Virus record (IMG/VR): IMGVR_UViG_3300035182_000826 | Span: 62,001-126,000 of that record | Direction: 5' to 3' (one strand) | Source of the DNA: a virus | Length of the DNA: 64,000 nucleotides | Part shown: piece after piece, positions 8,014 through 15,799 of the stretch | How positions within the stretch are numbered: position 1 is the stretch's first letter | How the letters are laid out: every line of letters begins with the position of its first letter | Made by a program: the position numbers and the translations under genes | The notes under the pieces: generated by a model | The model's input: only the letters and a program-made list of their open reading frames with translations | What the model was told of the DNA's origin: nothing | The model's database searches: none

Positions 8014-8223
8014 TCACCGCGGATTGTGACCCCAGATCTTGAGTGACAGCGGCTTTCGGGTTGGCTCGCCGTTCTCGTCGTACAGCGCACCTGAGTTCCC
8101 CTTCATGCGTGACACAAAGGCACATTGCTTGCCAGCCCACTTCCACATCTCTGGCGTCCACTGCTCGACAGGAGTGCGCTTCATCTTGACGATCCACTCA
8201 GATCCATCACTTCTCCTTTGCAA
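8014..8223 (-). pseudogene. Small conserved-looking protein with a frameshift at codon 2
   Basis: The frame encodes SEWIVKMKRTPVEQWTPEMW, then a basic, Trp-rich tail ending WGHNPR. A strong AAAGGAG site and a TGATG junction (ATG at 8207-8205) fit a coupled start, but that ATG is one base out of frame with the protein and gives only eight codons. A one-base deletion next to the ATG best explains this. An internal Met (MKRTPVEQ) could still initiate a shorter product. Function is unknown. The upstream partner is the repeat protein at 8224-8727. Confidence 0.45.
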
Positions 8224-8727
8224 TCAGTTTACCTTTAGGACATCTTTTGCATACAAACGGGCATAATCTGGGTCTTTCGCAATTGCGGCTTCGCCTTTAG
8301 GAAATGGCGCCTTTAGGACATCTCTCGCGTAGAAATACGCATAATATGAGTCTTTCGCAATTGCGGCTTCGCCTTTAGGAAATGGCGCCTTTAGGACATC
8401 TCTCGCGTACCAATACGCATACTTTGGGTCTTTCGCAATTGCGCCCTCGCCTTTAGGAAATGGCGCCTTTAGGACATCTCTCGCGTACGCAAATGCAAAC
8501 CCTGGGTCTTTCGCAATGGCGGCTTCGCCTTTAGGAAATGGCGCCTTTAGGACCTCTACCGCGTACGCATATGCATACTCTGGGTCTTTCGCAATTGCGT
8601 CCTCCCTCTTCTTCATCTCTTCTGGGTTGTTCTTGTACTTCTCCCAGATGAATTCAGGAACGGAATCATGAGCTGCATCATAATGCAGCAAGGTCTCAGG
8701 TTGTGAATGGTATTTGTACAGATACAT
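8224..8727 (-). CDS. 26-residue tandem-repeat protein, copy A
   Basis: This is a 167-residue protein made of a conserved head (MYLYKYHSQPETLLHYDAAH, then PEFIWEKY) followed by about five repeats of 26 residues (78 bp). The repeat consensus is APFPKGEAAIAKDPEYAY-x-YARDVLK. The repeat spacing and alternating helical pattern suggest a solenoid of helical hairpins. No enzyme motif is visible. The C-terminus appears shortened: in another frame the DNA continues GKLIAKEK and a TGATG junction, an ending also seen near 13.98 kb. The gene is nearly identical at its start to the plus-strand copy at 13996. Confidence 0.7.
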   Translation of the reverse strand: MYLYKYHSQPETLLHYDAAHDSVPEFIWEKYKNNPEEMKKREDAIAKDPEYAYAYAVEVLKAPFPKGEAAIAKDPGFAFAYARDVLKAPFPKGEGAIAKDPKYAYWYARDVLKAPFPKGEAAIAKDSYYAYFYARDVLKAPFPKGEAAIAKDPDYARLYAKDVLKVN

Positions 8728-8751
8728 TTTAGTTTTCCAACTAGGTTCAGA

Positions 8752-8930
8752 TTAGAAGTCAGCAGCCTCGCCTTTAGGAAATGGCGCCTTTAGGACTTCT
8801 CTCGCGTACAAACGCGCATACCTTGTGTCTTTCGCAATTGCGTCCTCCCTCTTCTTCATCTTTTCTGGGTTCTTCTTGTACTTCTTCCAGATCAATTCAG
8901 GAATAGAGTCATGAGCTGCATTATGTCCTT
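8752..8930 (-). pseudogene. 5'-truncated 26-residue-repeat gene, copy B
   Basis: The minus strand encodes NAAHDSIPELIWKKYKKNPE and one and a half repeats ending PFPKGEAADF. The usual first 17 residues of the family head (MNLYKYHSQPETLLHYD) are missing; upstream of the AAHDS block the homology stops abruptly inside an unrelated sequence. The ending GEAADF followed by TAATCTGAACCTAGTTGG matches the end of the plus-strand copy at 14532. It is a recombinational remnant. Confidence 0.6.
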
Positions 8931-8932
8931 GA

Positions 8933-9101
8933 TCAGGCGCACTCGATCGGTGGGATGTACCCATCACGAACGGCACCGCGCGAGAAGCGGCCGATCATGA
9001 CGTCGTTCTCGTAGATCTCGCCCTTGAGGGCTGGGCCAGCGCTTGTCCTTGCCCCTGTACGTCAGCTGTCGTTCAGGTCCAATGTCAGAAACGTTCAACA
9101 T
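8933..9101 (-). pseudogene. Frameshifted small hypothetical gene
   Basis: The minus strand reads MLNVSDIGPERQLTYRGKDK from the ATG at 9101, then changes frame near 9037 and continues ALKGEIYENDVMIGRFSRGA to a TGA at 8935. Both halves look like real protein and join naturally after one single-base change. The gene is GC-rich compared with its neighbours. Its function is unknown. It abuts the truncated repeat gene. Confidence 0.4.
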
Positions 9102-9140
9102 TGTGGCAGCTTCACGCTATACTTGTGTGGCGCGACGCTG

Positions 9141-9506
9141 TCACTGGGTGTGTGGCTTACCTTCAGCCAGCCGCTTCTTGGCCTTCTCAGCCTTCAGCTT
9201 TGCCTTCACTGTTTCAAGCTTTTGCTTGTCTTCAGCTGATAGGTTCTTTCCGGCGCGGTTGATGTAAAAGTTCAAGCGCGACATTGCTTGTGCTTCAGAT
9301 TCACTGTTGCTACGAAGCGTCTTCGCGATCTCATCCGCTGACTTTGTGAAAAGCCCTTCTGGTGGTGTCCACTTCGTGTCAACATCAGCGCTCCATTGCT
9401 TTTCAGCGAGGATTTCTCTGGCGCGTTCAGTGATGTACTGCTTTGCTAGCTCAGAGGCGTTACCCTCATTGATGATTACGTTCACTACGTCTTTCAACAT
9501 GGTCAT
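9141..9506 (-). CDS. DUF3175-like protein
   Basis: The 121-residue protein has a C-terminal segment SRLNFYINRAGKNLSAEDKQ that matches my memory of the DUF3175 family core (FYINRAGKNL). That family occurs in many bacteria and has no known function. The N-terminus is helical and the C-terminus lysine-rich. It is coupled to the upstream 612-residue gene by an ATGA overlap; a second ATG two codons in is also possible. It is the last gene of the minus-strand operon that starts at 13605. Confidence 0.7.
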   Translation of the reverse strand: MTMLKDVVNVIINEGNASELAKQYITERAREILAEKQWSADVDTKWTPPEGLFTKSADEIAKTLRSNSESEAQAMSRLNFYINRAGKNLSAEDKQKLETVKAKLKAEKAKKRLAEGKPHTQ

Positions 9507-11341
9507 TCTCCTTGAGGGTTTTGAGTTGATTGAGGTGTCTGTGATGATTGGGTTGTCTGTGATGATTGGGGTGTTTGTGATGATTGGGGTGTTTGTGATG
9601 ATTGAGGTGTCTGTGATGATTGGGTTGTCTGTGATGATTGGGTTGTCTGCTTTGTGCCAGCTGTGATAATTGATGTCAGCGCCCGAATTTTCTGTAGGAT
9701 TACTCCAGGGCTGGTAAGTGTTTGCTTCTTAGCACGAAGCGCCGTGACCAACTGAGTCTTTTGGTAATTCAAATTCGCGTCTGGCACTCCAAGCACTGAC
9801 AACAATGATGAGATGGCTTGGAAGTATGTATCAGTTCCGAGCCGCACATCTTCAGTGACAGGCTCAATTGATGTTGACGCTGAAATGTTCAATCTGCTTG
9901 CAAGGCGTCTGAGCAGCATTTCCAACGAGGGGTCATCCTCAATTGACAATGCGACACGGCGAAGGAATGTGTTCACGACAGCTGGGCCACCTTGAACAAC
10001 GAGTTCCTCTGGCAAGCCAAGCTTAACAAGGATAGCTTCAAGCAAACGTTGAACAGCATCTCCGCGGCGATGATTAGCTGCTTCACTCAACTCAAACCCT
10101 GCCTCTTTTCCAAGTGCCTTGTACAAATTGATGAACGCTGTCTTCGCTGCCGCGTGCTGGCGAAGGTATTCAGCACCAGCAGTAACAGAATCGGCTGCAG
10201 CAGCAGTGTTGTAGAAGCGTCCAGGAATTCCAACTAATTGGAAGAACGCAGCAATTTGCTTTGCCATAGGCAACTTCAGACGAGAAACAAAGGCACGACC
10301 CTGAGCGTCAAGCTTCATTGACAGCCCGTCGCGAACGCCATCACTCAAGTCATTCGCTTCTCTGATCAATGATTCCTCAAGTTGCGGTTTTACTTCAAAA
10401 GTTGACTTAGCACCAATTACGTTCTTTTGCTTTGTGAGCTCAGCTGCCATGCGCTCAGCTTCTTCAAGTGATGGGTACTTCACAATTTTTCCTTCACGGG
10501 TGTACAGATACTCTTTCAGGCCATTTACGCCGCCAGAGCTCTTGATTTTTAGAACCCATTTCTTTGCGTTCAGCGCAGAGGCCATATGGGCTTTCACATC
10601 ATCCGATAGAGATTCCTTAACTTTAGCAGGCTTTTTTTCATCTGTTGAAGCTTCTTCCTCTCCTTCCTTCTTTTCCTTCTTCTTTTTCTTCTTGTCGTTT
10701 TCGTCTACTTCATCCTCATCTGATTCTTCATCAGTTTCGTCATCAGCTGTGTTAGGATTTGTTTTGTCGTCGTCATTAGGCGTCAACAACTTGTTTTCAA
10801 TAGGTTCCTCTGGGTTTAGTTCAGCGAGATCAGCACCAGAATCAAATGACGCGGCTGGTGAATCCTTGTCGATAAACGAATCAAGTTCAGGAGTGTCAAT
10901 GTTATCTTCATCACCGCTTTGCGCGACGCTCTGATCACCTTGCTCAGTTGGCCAAACCACATCAACAATGTCGAACTGTGTTGCCATCTGATTGATTGCG
11001 CTTTCGATGTCATTGTCCATGCCAAGCATGTTCGACAATGCCTTCTCAAACTCATCAGCTTCTTGCGCGTTCACATAGATTTCGATGTAGTCACCATTGT
11101 CAGTCTTGACAACGAAACCAACAGAATCAACTTGGTCATTCAGCTCAGCCGCACGCTCAAGATAGTTGTTCACATCAGAACCTGTGACGCTACCATCAGT
11201 GCCATGGTTGATCATGTTCCGCATCAATGAGAATCTAACATCAGACTTATTGGAAGCGGTGTCAGTTGAGCCAGCATCAGTTCCATCAGACATCTTGAGT
11301 TTGGTTTGAATGTGGTTTTCTAGTTCAGAAAGTAATTTCAT
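9503..11341 (-). CDS. Large acidic protein with Ser/Gln/Thr-rich tail, function unknown
   Basis: The protein has 612 residues. Residues 1-130 look globular, a low-complexity Asp/Glu/Lys linker follows at about 170-240, and a helical domain occupies about 250-560. The last 50 residues are a tandem QSSQTPQ-type repeat encoded by 12-15 bp DNA repeats. No known domain was recognised. The gene is coupled by ATGA overlaps to both neighbours, downstream of the nucleotidyltransferase fusion and upstream of the DUF3175-like gene. A late-type promoter box precedes the operon, so a virion or assembly role is possible. Confidence 0.7.
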   Translation of the reverse strand: MKLLSELENHIQTKLKMSDGTDAGSTDTASNKSDVRFSLMRNMINHGTDGSVTGSDVNNYLERAAELNDQVDSVGFVVKTDNGDYIEIYVNAQEADEFEKALSNMLGMDNDIESAINQMATQFDIVDVVWPTEQGDQSVAQSGDEDNIDTPELDSFIDKDSPAASFDSGADLAELNPEEPIENKLLTPNDDDKTNPNTADDETDEESDEDEVDENDKKKKKKEKKEGEEEASTDEKKPAKVKESLSDDVKAHMASALNAKKWVLKIKSSGGVNGLKEYLYTREGKIVKYPSLEEAERMAAELTKQKNVIGAKSTFEVKPQLEESLIREANDLSDGVRDGLSMKLDAQGRAFVSRLKLPMAKQIAAFFQLVGIPGRFYNTAAAADSVTAGAEYLRQHAAAKTAFINLYKALGKEAGFELSEAANHRRGDAVQRLLEAILVKLGLPEELVVQGGPAVVNTFLRRVALSIEDDPSLEMLLRRLASRLNISASTSIEPVTEDVRLGTDTYFQAISSLLSVLGVPDANLNYQKTQLVTALRAKKQTLTSPGVILQKIRALTSIITAGTKQTTQSSQTTQSSQTPQSSQTPQSSQTPQSSQTTQSSQTPQSTQNPQGE

Positions 11342-13605
11342 TTTTTATCCTTGCGTGGATCTGGGTACTTGAGCAACATACGGTGAATGTTTGGGTTTCT
11401 CTTCCGTTTGATGATCTTGGAATTACCAAGGCGCTGTGGAAAAGTTGCGATGTTCGCGCTGGTGGTCATTGACGATGTGTTCATAGGCGCAGCATTTGAG
11501 GTGCTTGGGTCAACACCTGCGAAAGGCGCATCATCTTCCTCAGCGAGCTTTACCACATCACGCAAAAGACCTTCTTTGAGTGCCATTTGATTTTCTCCTG
11601 CGGTTGAGGCATTTAGCAACACGTTCTGCTGAATCACCTTAAACCGTCTGAATAGCTGACTGTTCCCGGCGTACTGCAGACCTAGCATGAACACCAAGTT
11701 CATTGCAGTGACTTTGTCTTCGAATGAAAGCTCAGCCCAATGTGGAACAAGACTGATCAACATATTTAGCTTTTGGTTTCCAATCCCAGACAGTCTCCAG
11801 AATCGATCTAGCATGAACTGATGATTCTTCCAATTAATGGAAACTTGCTTATCCCATGATAGCTCCAAGTGCATACGTCTCCAGAGAATGTCATTCACCT
11901 GAGAAGTCGCTCTCTTGATGATTCTCTTGGCATCCATCGACAATCCAATCTTTGGATCATTGAAATGCCAGATTGCGTAACCCCAGTGGTTCAACTCACT
12001 CATACCAACATCCCACTTCTTAAGATTTGAGAGATTATGGTTCCGCAGCTTTCTCATGCCAATGATGTCATGCTCTTGAATAATGATCATCGAAATGAAT
12101 ACGATTGTGAGGTACGTGCTGATCATCTGAACGCCGTCTTTGCCAGCGAAATCAGCGATTGCGATGTCATTTCTGAGAGTGTTCTTCTTGTGCGTTTTCT
12201 TCTTTGCTTCAGTAAGGCTTTCAAGTGCAAGCGCGTATCCACCAAAGATGACTGCAGCCAATTGAGCTGTGGTGGCCGTTTTTGAAATCTGGTCCCTTAA
12301 CCGTTGAACGCTCTTCTTTGCCTCAGCAAAGATTGTGAGTGTTCTTGCTATCACGTCCTTGCTCAGTGAGACCTCTGTGCCGTCAGAAAGCTTCTTCTTC
12401 AGTGTGCTGGATTTGCTCTTGAACTCAGCCAAGAGGTTTTCAATGTCAAGTCTAGCACGCTCTACGATTGCTAACGCATGCTTCTTTGTGGCTATGATGT
12501 CATTAGCAGTTCTTGACGCATCGGCGAACTGCTGAATAGTTCTGGCTGGAGTGTCACCTTTGAATTGTTCAAGGGCCTTCTTGGCATTGGCTGGCTTCGC
12601 CAGCTCACGGTTTCCAAACAGCTCAGCAAGCTTGATTCGCATTTCACCAATGATGCCACCGCGATCAATAAGATCAGCGTTCTCATCCGTGGTGGTCAGC
12701 CCTCCCTGAACCATGTTCCGATAGTACTGATTGAACTTGTTCATCTCAAGGAAGACACCCTTGTCCACAACCTTGATCTGCTCTCCATTTTCATCGCGTA
12801 GAACATACCCCTCAATAGGGCCTTTGCTGATCGAGTTTGGTTTTTTGGCGTTCAGTGCCTTTAGGAGTTCATCCTTGATTGGCAGTTTGTACTCTTCAAG
12901 AATCTGTCCAATCAATGCTTCTCTGAATTCCTTGAAGGCGTTCCGGCTCTCCTTAGGAATTTTGTTCAGTGATATGGTGAGCGTTTCACCATTTGTCATG
13001 CCCTGCTCATTTTGTGAATTCAGGAACTTTTGGAATTTGGACAGCAAGGTGTCATTGACCTTGATCTTACTTGCGTCAAGTTCAGCTGGTTCAATGAACT
13101 TGACGTCAAGATCCTTATCAACCACCTGAACTTCCTCTCCATCTGAGCTCTCAATTGCTTGAATTGACACGCTTACCTGGCGACCAGTCAACTTTGTCTT
13201 GAGCCTGTCAAAGTTCTCAGCGCTACCTTCAACTGGGCGCAGGAGGGCGACGTAGGACACCGGTTCCACTGAGTATGAAACACTATTAGGCTGTTCACCG
13301 TACAACACCTCGGCCTCACCGGTGTCGCCAGGGGATAGTGTCTCCAACACAATGTCCTTCACTTTTTCAAGAGCGGCATGGGCGGCCCTGAATTGATTGA
13401 AGTCACTAACTGGTGCCCAATCATCTGGACTGTACATCTTCTTGGCGCCATTTCTCTTGCCTTCACGTGACGTGAAGAATTGCCCTTCTTGATCAACGCC
13501 AAACCAGAGTTGAGCGCCATCAAGCTTCTCCTGAATCTGCATCGAGGAGATTTTCTTCACAAGGCTGATGAACTGTTCTGGCTTTAGGTCTTCAATGTGA
13601 ATCAT
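11338..13605 (-). CDS. Ligase-like nucleotidyltransferase fused to a long helical domain
   Basis: The 755-residue protein begins with motifs of the ATP-dependent ligase/capping superfamily. EKLDG at 26-30 holds the candidate adenylated Lys (motif I), EGYVLRD near 264 is motif IV-like and IKVVDKG soon after is motif V-like. The remaining 430 residues are mostly helical, with one hydrophobic stretch (ISTYLTIVFISMIII), and end in a basic tail. An isolated ligase would be much shorter, so this is a fusion. A minus-strand TAAATA box lies 20 bases upstream, suggesting late expression. Part of the N-terminal domain (13307-13329) is encoded by a piece of the interspersed repeat. Confidence 0.6.
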   Translation of the reverse strand: MIHIEDLKPEQFISLVKKISSMQIQEKLDGAQLWFGVDQEGQFFTSREGKRNGAKKMYSPDDWAPVSDFNQFRAAHAALEKVKDIVLETLSPGDTGEAEVLYGEQPNSVSYSVEPVSYVALLRPVEGSAENFDRLKTKLTGRQVSVSIQAIESSDGEEVQVVDKDLDVKFIEPAELDASKIKVNDTLLSKFQKFLNSQNEQGMTNGETLTISLNKIPKESRNAFKEFREALIGQILEEYKLPIKDELLKALNAKKPNSISKGPIEGYVLRDENGEQIKVVDKGVFLEMNKFNQYYRNMVQGGLTTTDENADLIDRGGIIGEMRIKLAELFGNRELAKPANAKKALEQFKGDTPARTIQQFADASRTANDIIATKKHALAIVERARLDIENLLAEFKSKSSTLKKKLSDGTEVSLSKDVIARTLTIFAEAKKSVQRLRDQISKTATTAQLAAVIFGGYALALESLTEAKKKTHKKNTLRNDIAIADFAGKDGVQMISTYLTIVFISMIIIQEHDIIGMRKLRNHNLSNLKKWDVGMSELNHWGYAIWHFNDPKIGLSMDAKRIIKRATSQVNDILWRRMHLELSWDKQVSINWKNHQFMLDRFWRLSGIGNQKLNMLISLVPHWAELSFEDKVTAMNLVFMLGLQYAGNSQLFRRFKVIQQNVLLNASTAGENQMALKEGLLRDVVKLAEEDDAPFAGVDPSTSNAAPMNTSSMTTSANIATFPQRLGNSKIIKRKRNPNIHRMLLKYPDPRKDKK

Positions 13606-13625
13606 GAGAGCGGTTTCCTTTAGCC

Positions 13626-13631
13626 TATTTA
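13626..13631 (-). promoter_or_regulatory. Late promoter box (minus strand) for the 13605-9141 operon
   Basis: The plus strand reads TATTTA, so the minus strand reads TAAATAGG 20 bases before the ATG at 13605. It faces away from a plus-strand box 23 bases away. Confidence 0.5.
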
Positions 13632-13653
13632 CAGCAGCAGATAAACGGATTTG

Positions 13654-13659
13654 TAAATA
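13654..13659 (+). promoter_or_regulatory. Late promoter box TAAATA before the repeat-gene cluster
   Basis: GTAAATAG lies 27 bases before the ATG at 13687 and diverges from the minus-strand box at 13626-13631. Confidence 0.5.
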
Positions 13660-13686
13660 GTGAACGCCAGATCTTAGGCAAGAAAA

Positions 13687-13996
13687 ATGAACCTGTACTT
13701 CTTACACAGCAATCTAGCATCATTGCTTCATCATGAGGCCGCCCATGAGTCAATTCCTGAGCTCTTTTGGTATGACTACATTTTTGATATTCATGATTTG
13801 GACTGGTTAAAGAAGCGTGAAGGCGCCCTGCTAAGGATCCAAAGTTTGCATACCTATACGCAAGTATTGCGCTCAAAGCACCATTCCCAAAAGGCGAAGC
13901 TGCGATTGCAAAGACCACAACTTATTCAAAAGAGTATGCAAAAAAAGGTTCTTCATGCCGTACCATGATGGTAAACTGATTACGAAGGCGAAGTGA
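13687..13996 (+). pseudogene. 26-residue-repeat gene broken by two frameshifts, copy C
   Basis: The ATG frame gives a divergent family head (MNLYFLHSNLASLLHHEAAH, then LKKREGA). At about 13826-13832 one base is missing relative to the family (GCCCTGCTAAG against GCCATTGCTAAG-type sequence). The repeat LAKDPKFAYLYAS-ALKAPFPKGE then continues in a second frame. At the A7 run (13940-13946) the frame changes again to FFMPYHDGKLITKAK, whose TGA overlaps the ATG of the next copy (TGATG). The intact ancestor can be read by joining the three frames. Confidence 0.7.
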
Positions 13997-14532
13997 TGTA
14001 TCTGTACAAATACCATTCACAACCTGAGACCTTGCTGCATTATGATGCAGCTCATGATTCCGTTCCTGAATTCATCTGGGAGAAGTACAAGAAGAACCCA
14101 GAAAAGATGAAGATGAAGAAGAGGGAGGACGCAATTGCGAAACACCCAGGGTATGCATTTGTGTACGCGAGAGATGTCCTAAAGGCGCCATTTCCTAAAG
14201 GCGAGGACACAATTGCGAAAGACACAAGGTATGCATTTGCGTACGCGAGAGATGTCCTAAAGGCGCCATTTCCTAAAGGCGAGGGCGCCATTGCGAAAGA
14301 CACAAGGTATGCGTATTTGTATGCGAAAGAGGTCCTAATGGCGCCATTTCCTAAAGGCGAGGGCGCCATTGCGAAAGACCCAGAGTATGCGTATTTGTAC
14401 GCGAGAGATGTCCTAAAGGCGCCATTTCCTAAAGGCGAGGGCGCCATTGCGAAAGACTCATATTATGCGTATTTGTATGCGAAAGATGTCCTAAAGGCAC
14501 CATTTCCTAAAGGCGAGGCTGCTGACTTCTAA
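13996..14532 (+). CDS. 26-residue tandem-repeat protein, copy D
   Basis: This is a 178-residue protein starting at the ATG in TGATG (13996). The head MYLYKYHSQPETLLHYDAAH is identical to copy A on the minus strand, followed by about five repeats with the core FPKGEGAIAKD and YARDVLKAP. Repeat units differ mainly at two or three positions, a sign of recent expansion by unequal recombination. There is no signal peptide or catalytic motif. It is followed after 24 bases by a second copy with the same organisation. The biochemical role is unknown; a helical solenoid used for protein binding is a reasonable guess. Confidence 0.75.
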   Translation: MYLYKYHSQPETLLHYDAAHDSVPEFIWEKYKKNPEKMKMKKREDAIAKHPGYAFVYARDVLKAPFPKGEDTIAKDTRYAFAYARDVLKAPFPKGEGAIAKDTRYAYLYAKEVLMAPFPKGEGAIAKDPEYAYLYARDVLKAPFPKGEGAIAKDSYYAYLYAKDVLKAPFPKGEAADF

Positions 14533-14556
14533 TCTGAACCTAGTTGGAAAACTAAA

Positions 14557-15261
14557 ATGAATCTGTACAAGTACTATTCACAACCTAACACCTTGCTGCA
14601 TTATGATGCAGCTCATGACTCCGTTCCTGAATTGATCTGGAAGAAGTACGAGAACAACCCAGAAAAGATGAAGAAGAGGGAGGACGCAATTGCGAAACAC
14701 CCAGGGTATGCATTTGCGTACGCGAGAGATGTCCTAATGGCGCCATTTCCTAAAGGCGAGGACACAATTGCGAAAGACACAAGGTATGCGTATTTGTATG
14801 CGAAAGAGGTCCTAAAGGCGCCATTTCCTAAAGGCGAAGCCGCAATTGCGAAAGACCCAGAGTATGCGCGTTTGTACGCGAGAGAAGTCCTAAAGGCGCC
14901 ATTTCCTAAAGGCGAGGACGCAATTGCGAAAGATCCAGGGCCTGCATTTGGGTACGCGAGAGATGTCCTAAAGGCACCATTTCCTAAAGGCGAGGCTGCA
15001 ATTGCGAAAGATCCAGAGTATGCGTATTGGTACGCGGTAGATGTCCTAATGGCGCCATTTCCTAAAGGCGAAGCCGCAATTGCGAAAGACCCCATGAAAT
15101 CATATTTGTACGCCAGATTCGTGATTAGGGGCCGTTGGCCTAAAGGTGAAGCCGCGATTGCAAAGAGCCAAACGCAATCACAACTCTACGCAACCTACGT
15201 GCTCCACGGTGACTTTATCCTGAATGGGAAAACAATTTACAAAATGAACAAGGAATCATGA
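14557..15261 (+). CDS. 26-residue tandem-repeat protein, copy E
   Basis: With 234 residues and about seven repeats this is the longest member. The head (MNLYKYYSQPNTLLHYDAAH) resembles copy D. The last repeat degenerates to YLYARFVIRGRWPKGEAAIA and a distinct tail, YVLHGDFILNGKTIYKMNKE. That tail is similar to the HDGKLI ending of copies A and C and probably represents the complete ancestral C-terminus. Its TGA overlaps the next gene's start region. The internal DNA repeats (78 bp) also create long open frames on the opposite strand that are not genes. Confidence 0.75.
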   Translation: MNLYKYYSQPNTLLHYDAAHDSVPELIWKKYENNPEKMKKREDAIAKHPGYAFAYARDVLMAPFPKGEDTIAKDTRYAYLYAKEVLKAPFPKGEAAIAKDPEYARLYAREVLKAPFPKGEDAIAKDPGPAFGYARDVLKAPFPKGEAAIAKDPEYAYWYAVDVLMAPFPKGEAAIAKDPMKSYLYARFVIRGRWPKGEAAIAKSQTQSQLYATYVLHGDFILNGKTIYKMNKES

Positions 15262-15614
15262 TGTTCAAAACACTACGCATGCTAACTGAAGCCTTTTCAG
15301 CATTGGAGGCAATTCCAAATAGTTACCTTGATGAATTCAAGGTCAAGGAGCCATCATACGGCCCCGCGCTGATGGCAAAACATGAAGGGTCAGCTTCGCA
15401 TAAGGACACAATCATTGTTGTTGGCATCATTGAAGACCCTGAAGATGAGGATCTACCATTAGCAGTGATGATGAAATCTGATTGGGATGGCATCATCCAT
15501 GAGAAGTTCTTCAATGACACTAAGGATGGTTACAAAGCTGCGTTGGATTATGCGAACATTCTGCGCACGGCCAATCTGACACGTGGTGGCAAGCCAAAAG
15601 GTTGGAAAGACTAA
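15261..15614 (+). CDS. Hypothetical protein downstream of repeat gene
   Basis: This 117-residue protein starts at 15261 (or the adjacent ATG at 15258); AGGA at 15251-15254 is better spaced for 15261. It is mostly soluble, with a beta-rich core (DTIIVVGIIEDPEDEDLPLA) and a C-terminal helix ending in GGKPKGWKD. The N-terminal MFKTLRMLTEAFSALEA resembles other short amphipathic starts in this phage. It is translationally coupled to the repeat protein. The function is unknown. Confidence 0.7.
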   Translation: MFKTLRMLTEAFSALEAIPNSYLDEFKVKEPSYGPALMAKHEGSASHKDTIIVVGIIEDPEDEDLPLAVMMKSDWDGIIHEKFFNDTKDGYKAALDYANILRTANLTRGGKPKGWKD

Positions 15615-15617
15615 AAA

Positions 15618-15758
15618 AAGAATCTGTACAAGAAGAGGGAGAACGCAATTGCGAGGACGCAAAGTATGCGTATTAGTACGCGAGAGATGTCCTAGGGGCG
15701 AAGCCGCCATTGCATGATGGTAAACTGATTGCAAAAGGCTGCTGACTTCTAATCCCTG
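15618..15758 (+). pseudogene. Solo remnant of the 26-residue-repeat gene, copy F
   Basis: The stretch carries AATCTGTACAAG (head-like), a single degenerate unit DAKYAY-TAG-YARDVLG and the ending PLHDGKLIAKGC, with the typical CTGCTGACTTCTAATC trailer. A Leu or Trp codon has become TAG and most repeats are deleted. It marks the right end of the repeat-gene cluster. Confidence 0.55.
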
Positions 15759-15799
15759 TAATATTGGGTTCTGGTGTATAAGATTTCTTAAAATATCAA

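Noticed and set aside
7787-8197. A 136-codon minus-strand frame across 7.8-8.2 kb
   Set aside because: It runs out of frame through the decayed hydrolase and the Trp-rich small gene; those two reconstructions explain the DNA better.
10434-10934. A 166-codon plus-strand Ser-rich frame
   Set aside because: It is the complement of the acidic Asp/Glu/Lys linker of the minus-strand 612-residue gene.
14052-15095. Long open frames on the minus strand opposite the repeat genes
   Set aside because: They are mirror frames produced by the 78-bp repeats; they have no ribosome sites, and their sequence is just the repeat read backwards.
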